Part shown: piece after piece, positions 6,546 through 12,424 of the stretch | Numbering within the stretch: position 1 is the first letter of the stretch | Layout of the letters: each line of letters opens with the position of its first letter | Origin: a virus | IMG/VR virus record: IMGVR_UViG_3300020430_000991 | Span: 1-22,087 of that record | Direction: 5' to 3' (one strand) | DNA length: 22,087 nucleotides | The notes under the pieces: generated by a model | Told to the model about the DNA's origin: nothing | Database searches by the model: none | What the model saw: only the letters and a program-made list of their open reading frames with translations | Made by a program: the position numbers and the translations under genes

Positions 6546-7616
6546 ATGACAATATACATAGTTGATCTTGAAGCAGTAGATACAAGGTATACAAAAGAAT
6601 GGAAAAAATATCTTCCTCTACAACTTAAAAGACACACTAATTCGAAAGTTGAAGTAATAAGTGGTGGCAATACTCCACAAGCAACAACTCCTGGTGCATT
6701 TTTAAACTTTGGTGGTACTAATGTTTACAAAGCAAAACAGATGCAACAGATTGGAGAGATGTTTTGCAATGGCAAGATTAAGGATGGGGATTACTTCCTA
6801 TACACTGATGCATGGAATCCTACAGTATTACAATTACGTTATATGGCAGAATTATTGAAAATAAAAATACGTATCGGTGGCTTATGGCACGCCGGCAGTT
6901 ATGATCCACAAGATTTCTTAGGTAGACTGATTGGTGACAAACCTTGGGTAAGAAATGCAGAGAGATCAATGTTTGAAACATATGATAATAATTTTTTTGC
7001 ATCTGATTTTCATATTAATATGTTTGTAGATACATTTAAAGAGTTTGGCAATTATGTGGGTCTTACAACTGACAAAACAAAAGTAAGACGTGTAGGTTGG
7101 CCTATGGAATATCTTGAAGGGTCGATGTCAGCATACAAAGGCATGGATAAAAAGGATATCATTTTATTTCCACACAGAATTGCTCCTGAAAAACAACCAG
7201 ATATATTTTATGATTTGAAAGACGCTTTACCACAGTATGAATTTATTGTGTGCCAAGAAAAAGAATTAAGCAAAAATGAATATCATAATTTGTTGGGTGA
7301 AGCAAAAATGGTATTCAGTGCAAATTTACAGGAAACATTAGGTATTAGTTGGTATGAAGGTTGTTTAGTTGACACAATGCCTTTGATTCCAGACAGATTA
7401 AGTTACACTGAAATGGCTATTAATGAATTCAAATATCCTAGCGAATGGACACAAGATTTTACATCTTATAAAAAACATAAAAAACAACTTATGGATAAAA
7501 TTGATTTTATGATGCAAAATTACAAAAAAATTATTCCGCAGATTTGGAAACAAAAACAACAATTACAGGAAAAATACTTTTCAGGTAAACAACTATATGG
7601 AGATATAAATGGCTAA
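6546..7616 (+). CDS. GT-B fold glycosyltransferase (GT4-like)
   Basis: A 356-residue glycosyltransferase. The C-terminal half shows the retaining GT-B pattern: ILFPHRIAPEKQPDIF (about 206-221) followed by the E-x7-E signature ETLGISWYE (E263, E271), the usual nucleotide-sugar binding site of GT4-like enzymes. The N-terminal half, with GDYFLYTDAW (81-90) and GGLWHAGS (111-118), would form the acceptor domain. The ATG at 6546 follows GAGG at 6533-6536; a TTG at 6531 would lack one. Its last bases overlap the clpP-like gene. Phage glycosyltransferases can modify DNA, virion or host surface. The linkage to DpdA and two sugar-type dehydrogenases makes DNA or glycan decoration plausible, but the acceptor is unknown. 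Confidence 0.75.
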   Translation: MTIYIVDLEAVDTRYTKEWKKYLPLQLKRHTNSKVEVISGGNTPQATTPGAFLNFGGTNVYKAKQMQQIGEMFCNGKIKDGDYFLYTDAWNPTVLQLRYMAELLKIKIRIGGLWHAGSYDPQDFLGRLIGDKPWVRNAERSMFETYDNNFFASDFHINMFVDTFKEFGNYVGLTTDKTKVRRVGWPMEYLEGSMSAYKGMDKKDIILFPHRIAPEKQPDIFYDLKDALPQYEFIVCQEKELSKNEYHNLLGEAKMVFSANLQETLGISWYEGCLVDTMPLIPDRLSYTEMAINEFKYPSEWTQDFTSYKKHKKQLMDKIDFMMQNYKKIIPQIWKQKQQLQEKYFSGKQLYGDING

Positions 7617-8172
7617 AAAGGGCGGAGGACCTAACGCACCAGTAAACAATCTAGCAAACAATGGTGTGTATGTATTAATGGACGAAATAACTATGCAATC
7701 TTGTGCAGACTGCTTAAAATGGATTATGAATCAGAATTTAGCAGAAACACGATTGCCGCAATTAACAATAATAATTAATTCACCAGGCGGTGATGTTCAT
7801 GCCGCGTTTGCTCTGATTGATACAATGAAAGCAAGTACTATTCCAATTAAAACTGTTGGACTAGGACTTATTGCTTCTTGTGGATTCTTAATTTTTATTG
7901 CAGGTAAAAAAGGTTCAAGAATACTTACTCCAAACACTTCTATACTGTCACATCAATACAGTTGGGGGAGTGCAGGTAAAGAACATGAATTGTATGCAAG
8001 AGTAAAAGAGTTTGAATTGAGTACACAAAGAATGATTGAACACTATAAAAAATGCATCGGAATGAGTGAAAAACAAATAAGAGAAATTTTGTTACCACCA
8101 CAAGATGTTTGGTTGTCTGCAAAAGAAGCCAGAAAACTTAAAATTTGTGATAAAATCGAAGAGTTGTACTAA
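7609..8172 (+). CDS. clpP: ClpP-like serine protease
   Basis: A 187-residue member of the ClpP/crotonase-fold protease family. The catalytic Ser-His-Asp set is visible: S90 in GLIASCGFL, H115 in ILSHQYS, and D166 in PPQDVWLSA, which also matches the ClpP segment before its last helix. The oxyanion-region motif INSPGGDVHAAF (56-67) is typical. The length is near ClpP (about 195-205), without an obvious propeptide. No Clp ATPase is in the window, so it could borrow the host ClpX/ClpA/ClpC or act alone. In some phages ClpP-like proteins serve as prohead proteases, but no head genes are nearby. It overlaps the glycosyltransferase gene by eight bases. Confidence 0.82.
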   Translation: MAKKGGGPNAPVNNLANNGVYVLMDEITMQSCADCLKWIMNQNLAETRLPQLTIIINSPGGDVHAAFALIDTMKASTIPIKTVGLGLIASCGFLIFIAGKKGSRILTPNTSILSHQYSWGSAGKEHELYARVKEFELSTQRMIEHYKKCIGMSEKQIREILLPPQDVWLSAKEARKLKICDKIEELY

Positions 8173-8186
8173 TGCGGGAGGACTTG

Positions 8187-8567
8187 ATGGTTCAGCAACA
8201 GGTTGCAAATACTTGGCAACACATGGTGGGTGTCATCTGTCTGAATCAAACTAATCGCAAACAAGTCAAAGCAGTATTGCCCAAACTGTTCAAAAAATGG
8301 GCAACGCACACAGAACTTCTCAGTTCTGCAACTATTTCTAAATTGGAGAAAATGCTCCAGCCATTAGGAATGCAAAAAGTGAAAGCAGAAAGAATATACA
8401 GAATGAGTGAACAATTTGATAATTGGGACGGCAATGATGCCACTGAACTATATGGTATAGGAAAATATGGTTCAGATAGTTACAGATTGTTTTATAAAAA
8501 CGAGGTACCAAGCAATGTTGGTGACCACGAACTTAAAAGATATATCAAAGAGGAGTTTTATAAATGA
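8187..8567 (+). CDS. HhH-GPD DNA glycosylase, MBD4/EndoIII-like
   Basis: A 126-residue base-excision glycosylase. VGVICLNQTN (14-23) corresponds to the substrate-pocket helix of EndoIII/MBD4, and LQPLGMQKVKAERI (58-70) precedes the helix-hairpin-helix. ELYGIGKYGSDSYR (87-100) closely matches the MBD4 hairpin, and the following VGDHEL supplies D113 at the catalytic Asp position. There is no C-terminal iron-sulfur cysteine cluster, again like MBD4. MBD4-type enzymes remove T or U mispaired with G, so the substrate here may be U, T or a modified base. The ATG at 8187 is preferred because GGGAGG lies at 8176-8181; the ATG at 8172 has no site. The gene is about 20 residues shorter than the MBD4 catalytic domain. 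Confidence 0.75.
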   Translation: MVQQQVANTWQHMVGVICLNQTNRKQVKAVLPKLFKKWATHTELLSSATISKLEKMLQPLGMQKVKAERIYRMSEQFDNWDGNDATELYGIGKYGSDSYRLFYKNEVPSNVGDHELKRYIKEEFYK

Positions 8568-8920
8568 CTAAAAAAGATAATGATCATCCTAATATCACTT
8601 ATTCCACAACTGGTGAGTTAGTTGATAGTGGCTGGGCTCCTGCACCAGAAAATTTCAAGTATAGTTTTGATACAGAAGGTAACCAATTAGAATTTAATGA
8701 CATGATGGTGCAAGATGCAGGCAAAGGATTTGAAAACATGAAATTTGAAGATTTCAATGAAACTATTCCATTTGAAAACAGTGTGCCTAGTTTACAAAAG
8801 ATTAATAAAGTTTGCGAGGTATATCCATCATTAAAAATTGCTTATGAAAAATTTAAAAATGTTTGGAGATTATGTTATGAAGATTACCGTGCTAATAATA
8901 AGGATGAGGAGATTTGGTAA
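8564..8920 (+). CDS. Hypothetical acidic protein (118 aa)
   Basis: A soluble acidic protein of 118 residues with no motif I recognise. It starts with a polar, probably disordered segment (MTKKDNDHPN), contains a GWAPAPENFKYSF stretch and a repeated acidic-aromatic pattern (KFEDFNETIPFEN), and ends with a helical region rich in Tyr, Lys and Trp. It overlaps the glycosylase gene by ATGA, with AGGAG about eight bases before the start. Its stop overlaps the next small gene. The position suggests co-translation with the glycosylase, but no function can be assigned. Confidence 0.65.
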   Translation: MTKKDNDHPNITYSTTGELVDSGWAPAPENFKYSFDTEGNQLEFNDMMVQDAGKGFENMKFEDFNETIPFENSVPSLQKINKVCEVYPSLKIAYEKFKNVWRLCYEDYRANNKDEEIW

Positions 8921-9090
8921 TGATTGAAGTACTTAAACACATAGATGACGTGAAAAAGATTCGCAAATTGCTTTTGCAAGGAAAAACTGATCAGGCTGTA
9001 AAAGAGTGTGATGTTGTTATTGCTTACAAACAGCAAGAAGTCGAAGAGTTTGAAAAATGGGCAGAAAAAGAAAGTAAGCAAGAGGTGTAA
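8920..9090 (+). CDS. Small helical protein (56 aa)
   Basis: An open frame of 56 codons that exactly fills the gap between two genes. Its ATG overlaps the previous stop (TAATG) and its own stop overlaps the next ATG (TAATG). GAGGAG at 8906-8911 gives a good ribosome site. The protein, starting MIEVLKHIDDVKKIRK, is rich in Lys, Glu and Leu, with heptad-like spacing and a Trp near the end, and is probably a helical hairpin or short coiled coil. The tight packing and ribosome site argue that it is a real gene. No family is recognised. Confidence 0.7.
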   Translation: MIEVLKHIDDVKKIRKLLLQGKTDQAVKECDVVIAYKQQEVEEFEKWAEKESKQEV

Positions 9091-9542
9091 TGTCAGACAA
9101 ACAATATTTTACTATGATTCAAGTGCGTAATGCATTAAATCAAATTGCAGATCGCATGGCGGAGGATCAGTGGAAACCAAATGTAATAATGGGAATTAAT
9201 CGTGGAGGATGTATTCCAGGAGTTTATCTTAGTCATAAATTAGGCATACCACATGAAGCATTAGATGTTAGATTAAGAGATCATAAAGCAAAACCTGATT
9301 TACGCAATTTAGAAAAAGCATATGCGTTTCAGAAAAAAATATTGATAATTGATGATATTAACGATACAGGAGAAACTTTTCTTTTTATCAAAAATAATTT
9401 TGGTGGAGAAGATAGAGTTAAAACTGCCTGTCTAATTCATAATGCACCAAGTAAGTTTGACAAATTAGATTATTGGTGTTACACTATAGATAAAAACGTT
9501 CACCCAACTTGGGTGGTGTTTCCTTGGGAAGAATGGCAATAG
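9090..9542 (+). CDS. Type I phosphoribosyltransferase (xanthine/hypoxanthine PRT-like)
   Basis: A 150-residue PRTase. The PRPP-binding loop ILIIDDINDTGETF lies at 84-97, with the two Asp and the DTGET signature. VIMGINRGGCIPGVYLSHKLG (about 32-52) is the first-strand and PPi-loop region of xanthine/hypoxanthine-type enzymes, and the C-terminus has TWVVFPWEEW, as in xanthine-guanine PRTs. Such enzymes convert a free purine base plus PRPP to the nucleotide. In a phage with a 7-deazaguanine pathway a deazapurine base could be the substrate, but this is speculation. The ATG overlaps the previous stop, and the HIT-like gene starts inside its last codons. Confidence 0.8.
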   Translation: MSDKQYFTMIQVRNALNQIADRMAEDQWKPNVIMGINRGGCIPGVYLSHKLGIPHEALDVRLRDHKAKPDLRNLEKAYAFQKKILIIDDINDTGETFLFIKNNFGGEDRVKTACLIHNAPSKFDKLDYWCYTIDKNVHPTWVVFPWEEWQ

Positions 9543-9919
9543 AACTTAAACCAGATACACTTGCATTGGCAAAACAAGAAGGTAGAGCACCTTGGACTGA
9601 CGTTGTGCATGAATTTAAAGATTGCATTTGGTATAATGACGGATATCCTGTAACAGAAGGACACAGTTTAATTGTGCCGCGAGAAGCATCACAACAAAAT
9701 TTATTAAGATGCTTTGATTTAGCATTAAAAATTGCAAATGATAATGTGCAACGTGGAATTATTACAGGTTATAATATTGGATTAAATATGGGAGAGTCTG
9801 CAGGACAAACTTGTATGTACCCACACGTGCATTTGATTCCAAGAAAAGATGGTGACTGCGAAGACCCAGTAGGCGGTGTAAGAAACGTTATCCCTGGAAA
9901 AGGCAATTACAAGAAATGA
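9533..9919 (+). CDS. HIT-family nucleotide hydrolase/transferase-like protein
   Basis: A 128-residue HIT (histidine triad) protein. The N-terminal half shows GYPVTEGHSLIVPRE, a typical HIT strand-helix junction. The active-site segment is GQTCMYPHVHLIPRKDGD (91-108). HIT proteins normally have H-x-H-x-H here; the middle (nucleophile) and last His are H98 and H100, but the first position is Tyr (Y96). A helix with ALKIANDNVQ precedes it. The ATG at 9533 lies inside the PRT gene and was chosen over a longer TTG form at 9509 that has no ribosome site. HIT enzymes cleave nucleoside phosphoramidates or dinucleoside polyphosphates. Coupling with the PRT gene suggests nucleotide metabolism. Confidence 0.8.
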   Translation: MAIELKPDTLALAKQEGRAPWTDVVHEFKDCIWYNDGYPVTEGHSLIVPREASQQNLLRCFDLALKIANDNVQRGIITGYNIGLNMGESAGQTCMYPHVHLIPRKDGDCEDPVGGVRNVIPGKGNYKK

Positions 9920-9993
9920 AAATAGGAATTGGTGCTTTAATAACTGCAATAATGGCATTTGTTGCCTGGTTAATGAGAAAATTTAAAAAATGA
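9916..9993 (+). CDS. 25-residue single-span membrane microprotein
   Basis: A 25-codon frame linking two genes. Its ATG overlaps the HIT stop (ATGA) and its stop overlaps the next ATG (ATGA). It encodes MKIGIGALITAI followed by more hydrophobic residues and a basic end (RKFKK), i.e. one predicted membrane helix with a positive cytosolic tail. There is no clear Shine-Dalgarno, so it would depend on coupled translation. The double ATGA overlap and the clean transmembrane profile make it a credible gene, though it could be chance. Confidence 0.5.
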   Translation: MKIGIGALITAIMAFVAWLMRKFKK

Positions 9994-10808
9994 GTAGGAC
10001 TTTGTTTATAGGAGATAGTCATACAGTTGGCTATCAGACAGTAGCCGGTAAAGTAGGCCCTGGCAGTTATTCGTTTTGGAATTCAAACAACTATTGTGAA
10101 ATATATCAAACACTTACAAACAAACCAGTTGTGATATATGCACAACCAGGTTCAACAAATACTTTGTATACCACTTGGTTAAAAAATATGTTTGAAAAGT
10201 TTGATGATATTACAGAAGTGTACATATGTTTGGCTCCTTTGAATAGAATGGTCATCAGTTTCGATCCGAAACTAGAAAATGAAGCAGTAGGAGTTGATCA
10301 CTTTACTGTTGAACATCAAGAAAGCACACAGTCTGTAAGAAAATTTAGTGACCAAGCGATTGCAGGAGATACTGTTCAAATATTAACAAAGCCAACTGGC
10401 AATGATTATCAAAACAGTCTAGGGTTAGAATTTAATCCTGAAAAAGGTTTAATCAAACCTGACTTAAGAAAAGATCCCTGGATGAGCATTAAACTTTACA
10501 ATGAGTGTAACACAACAATAGAGAAAAAAGAATTTTTACTTAACTTATATGCATGGGATAACATTTGTGCAGATAACAATGCAAAACTGTTTGTGTTTAA
10601 TTTTAGAAGCAGGGGAGTATGGCCTAGTAGAACAGATTATTTTGGTAAAATGAAAGTGCTGAAAAGAGCAGAAATGAGTGTAGAAGATTATCTTCAAAGC
10701 CTAAATATACAAGCAAAAGATTACTTTTTAGAAGACAATGAACATTTTAATTTTGATTATCATACGGCAGTTGCGGAGAAATACATACCATGGCTAAAAA
10801 ATTCATAG
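9990..10808 (+). CDS. SGNH/GDSL-type hydrolase (first of two in tandem)
   Basis: A 272-residue protein with the block I motif FIGDSHT at the N-terminus (nucleophile S10) and a C-terminal D-x-x-H (D249, H252, in EDNEHFNFDYH) followed by an amphipathic helix, the usual SGNH catalytic ends. A central segment VYICLAPLNR (about 77-86) may contain the block III region. There is no signal peptide or membrane helix, so it is probably cytosolic or virion-associated. SGNH enzymes remove acyl groups from sugars, lipids or peptides. It overlaps the next SGNH gene by 19 bases; the two share only the end motifs, so they are diverged paralogues or independent acquisitions. Confidence 0.75.
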   Translation: MSRTLFIGDSHTVGYQTVAGKVGPGSYSFWNSNNYCEIYQTLTNKPVVIYAQPGSTNTLYTTWLKNMFEKFDDITEVYICLAPLNRMVISFDPKLENEAVGVDHFTVEHQESTQSVRKFSDQAIAGDTVQILTKPTGNDYQNSLGLEFNPEKGLIKPDLRKDPWMSIKLYNECNTTIEKKEFLLNLYAWDNICADNNAKLFVFNFRSRGVWPSRTDYFGKMKVLKRAEMSVEDYLQSLNIQAKDYFLEDNEHFNFDYHTAVAEKYIPWLKNS

Positions 10809-11401
10809 CATTGTTAGGTGATAGTTTCGCGGCTGAATATAATGCTGGCTCTCCTGGCTGGGTAGATATATTGGCTGAGGAACATTCAGTTAATAATGTA
10901 GCAGAAGCAGGAGTTGGTGAATATAAAATTCTTAGACAATTACGCAACATAGAAAGCACCAATCCTAATTGGAAGGATTTATATGAATGTGTTATAGTTG
11001 CACATACCAGCCCATTTAGAGTTCACACACCAAAACATCCTTTGCATAAAAAAGGATTACACAAAAACTGTGATTTAATTTACAGTGATTTAGAAAACAG
11101 GTTTGATTGGTTTAATGAAAGTTTATCCACTGCCAAAAATTGGTTTGTACATCATTATGAGGATGAATATCAAATAGGAATCTACAAATTGGTAAGAGAA
11201 GAAATTAAAAGAATAATTGGTGACATACCATATCTAGCAATAGATCATTTTGGTTTGAGTGCCAATATTGCAACCGAAACACACAAACTTGACTTTAGCA
11301 ATTTTTGGTTACTGAATAGAGGCAATGTAAATCACTATACGGTAGAAGGAAACCAAATTGTAGCAAAAGCAGTCATTGACAAAATACAACAAATTTGTTA
11401 A
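10790..11401 (+). CDS. SGNH/GDSL-type hydrolase-like protein (second of two in tandem)
   Basis: A 203-residue protein beginning with ALLGDSFAAEY (nucleophile S12) and ending with NVNHYTVEGNQIVA, the block V region in which H182 would be catalytic. The Asp usually found three residues before that His is Asn (N179), so the triad may be incomplete or use another acid. A conserved GVGEYKILRQL region (about 41-51) may form block II. No signal peptide is seen. It begins inside the first SGNH gene, preceded by GGAGA. The pair may act as a complex or on successive acyl groups. The promoter for the folE operon lies in its last 26 bases. Confidence 0.7.
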   Translation: MAKKFIALLGDSFAAEYNAGSPGWVDILAEEHSVNNVAEAGVGEYKILRQLRNIESTNPNWKDLYECVIVAHTSPFRVHTPKHPLHKKGLHKNCDLIYSDLENRFDWFNESLSTAKNWFVHHYEDEYQIGIYKLVREEIKRIIGDIPYLAIDHFGLSANIATETHKLDFSNFWLLNRGNVNHYTVEGNQIVAKAVIDKIQQIC

Positions 11402-11404
11402 TAT
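11376..11404 (+). promoter_or_regulatory. Promoter for the folE-queE operon
   Basis: TTGACA (11376-11381) is followed after 17 bases by TAATAT (11399-11404), with an upstream TG (11396-11397) giving an extended -10 (TGTTAATAT). It sits in the 3' end of the SGNH gene. A strong AGGAGG (11412-11417) then serves the gene at 11425. The -10 is only a 4/6 match; TATAAC at 11402-11407 is an alternative, but its spacing is 20. Confidence 0.6.
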
Positions 11405-11424
11405 AACAATTAGGAGGAAAAACA

Positions 11425-11640
11425 ATGGCAAGTAGACAAATGATATATGACGCTCTGAAACAACACGCAGAAGGTCAGATTGCAAAGCATAAGACTAATG
11501 TAGAAATCTACATGGAAAAAGCAGTCGGCGTAGGCGAACATACTGATATCCTTGAAAGTATTGGCAAAGAGATCAATCATATAGGCAAGTATGTAGAGCA
11601 GATTGAAGTTTTAGAAAAAATTATTAAAAAGGCGGAGTAA
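11425..11640 (+). CDS. Small helical protein, conserved-type phage hypothetical (71 aa)
   Basis: A 71-residue protein starting MASRQMIYDALKQHAEGQ, mainly helical, with a central VGVGEHTDILESIG turn and a coiled-coil-like second helix rich in Ile, Glu and Lys. AGGAGG at 11412-11417 is seven bases before the ATG. Its stop overlaps the folE ATG (TAATG), so it is first in the folE operon. I recall near-identical small proteins in T4-like cyanophages but cannot check. Two helices joined by a Gly turn suggest a helical hairpin, perhaps dimeric. No function is known to me. Confidence 0.75.
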   Translation: MASRQMIYDALKQHAEGQIAKHKTNVEIYMEKAVGVGEHTDILESIGKEINHIGKYVEQIEVLEKIIKKAE

Positions 11641-12314
11641 TGAAAATATCCGAAAAGATAAAGCAAAGGCTGAAAGAGGCTGGGATAAGATATCATAGCA
11701 ATGACAATATTGCTGATTACATAAAAGAAGGCGAACTAAAAGAACTACAAAATGAAGTTGCGGAATCATTTGCAGGGGTGCTAGACTCTCTTGTGATTGA
11801 TACAGACAACGATCACAATACACATGACACAGCAAGACGTGTTGCTAAGATGTATGTGAATGAAGTGTTTAGTGGAAGATTTGTTCAACCACCGAAAGTT
11901 ACTGCTTTCCCGAATATGGGATATAAGAGTTTATATACAAGTGGTCCAATATCAATTAGATCAACTTGTGCCCACCATTTTCAGAACATTGTTGGTAAAT
12001 GTTGGGTAGGTATCGTGCCTAACGGAGAAGTAATTGGATTATCTAAGTTTAATAGAATAGTGCATCATATCGCTGAACGTCCTCAGATACAAGAAGAAAT
12101 GACAACACAAATTGCTGAAGCACTTAAAAAATATGCAAAGACTGAAAACATTGCTGTTCTTGTAAAAGCAGAACATCATTGCATGACACACAGAGGCGTA
12201 AAAGAACATCAGTCAGATATGACGACAGCAATCATGCTTGGTGCATTTGATACTCATGCGCCATTGAAAAAAGAGTTTTATGATATTTGTTTGAGTATGA
12301 AAGGACATGGTTAA
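11640..12314 (+). CDS. folE: GTP cyclohydrolase I (FolE)
   Basis: A 224-residue enzyme, the same length as bacterial FolE. It opens GTP to dihydroneopterin triphosphate, the first step of folate and of 7-deazaguanine synthesis. The core is well preserved: SIRSTCAHHF with zinc ligand C110 and H112/H113, VIGLSKFNRIV (131-141), a QIQEEMTTQIAEAL helix (149-162), and HHCMTHRGV with C181 as the other zinc Cys. The usual CEHH is CAHH here (A111), a small change at a position normally Glu. An N-terminal helical extension precedes the core. Translation is coupled to the small gene before it. With QueE and DpdA in the same phage, its product most likely feeds deazaguanine rather than folate. Confidence 0.92.
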   Translation: MKISEKIKQRLKEAGIRYHSNDNIADYIKEGELKELQNEVAESFAGVLDSLVIDTDNDHNTHDTARRVAKMYVNEVFSGRFVQPPKVTAFPNMGYKSLYTSGPISIRSTCAHHFQNIVGKCWVGIVPNGEVIGLSKFNRIVHHIAERPQIQEEMTTQIAEALKKYAKTENIAVLVKAEHHCMTHRGVKEHQSDMTTAIMLGAFDTHAPLKKEFYDICLSMKGHG

Positions 12315-12315
12315 G

Positions 12316-12423
12316 ATGAGGAAAAAGTTTGAAAAATACTTTGGCGAAGGCACAGCATATGACTTAGACTATGGCAAACTTTTAATTATAGGTTTGTTGA
12401 TCTATATTGCCTTTGTTAAGTAA
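12316..12423 (+). CDS. 35-residue membrane microprotein between folE and queE
   Basis: A 35-codon frame starting two bases after the folE stop and ending one base before the queE ATG. It encodes a polar, basic N-terminus (MRKKFEKYFGEG), then one hydrophobic helix (LLIIGLLIYIAFV), predicting a single membrane span near the C-terminus. GGACATGG in the end of folE is a weak ribosome site. It fills the space exactly, which supports a real gene. Without it the gap would be an unusual 110 bases in this compact region. Confidence 0.55.
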   Translation: MRKKFEKYFGEGTAYDLDYGKLLIIGLLIYIAFVK

Positions 12424-12424
12424 G

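Noticed and set aside
11123-11131. DnaA-box-like TTATCCACT in the second SGNH gene
   Set aside because: One mismatch, inside a coding frame, with no nearby repeats; not treated as an origin signal.
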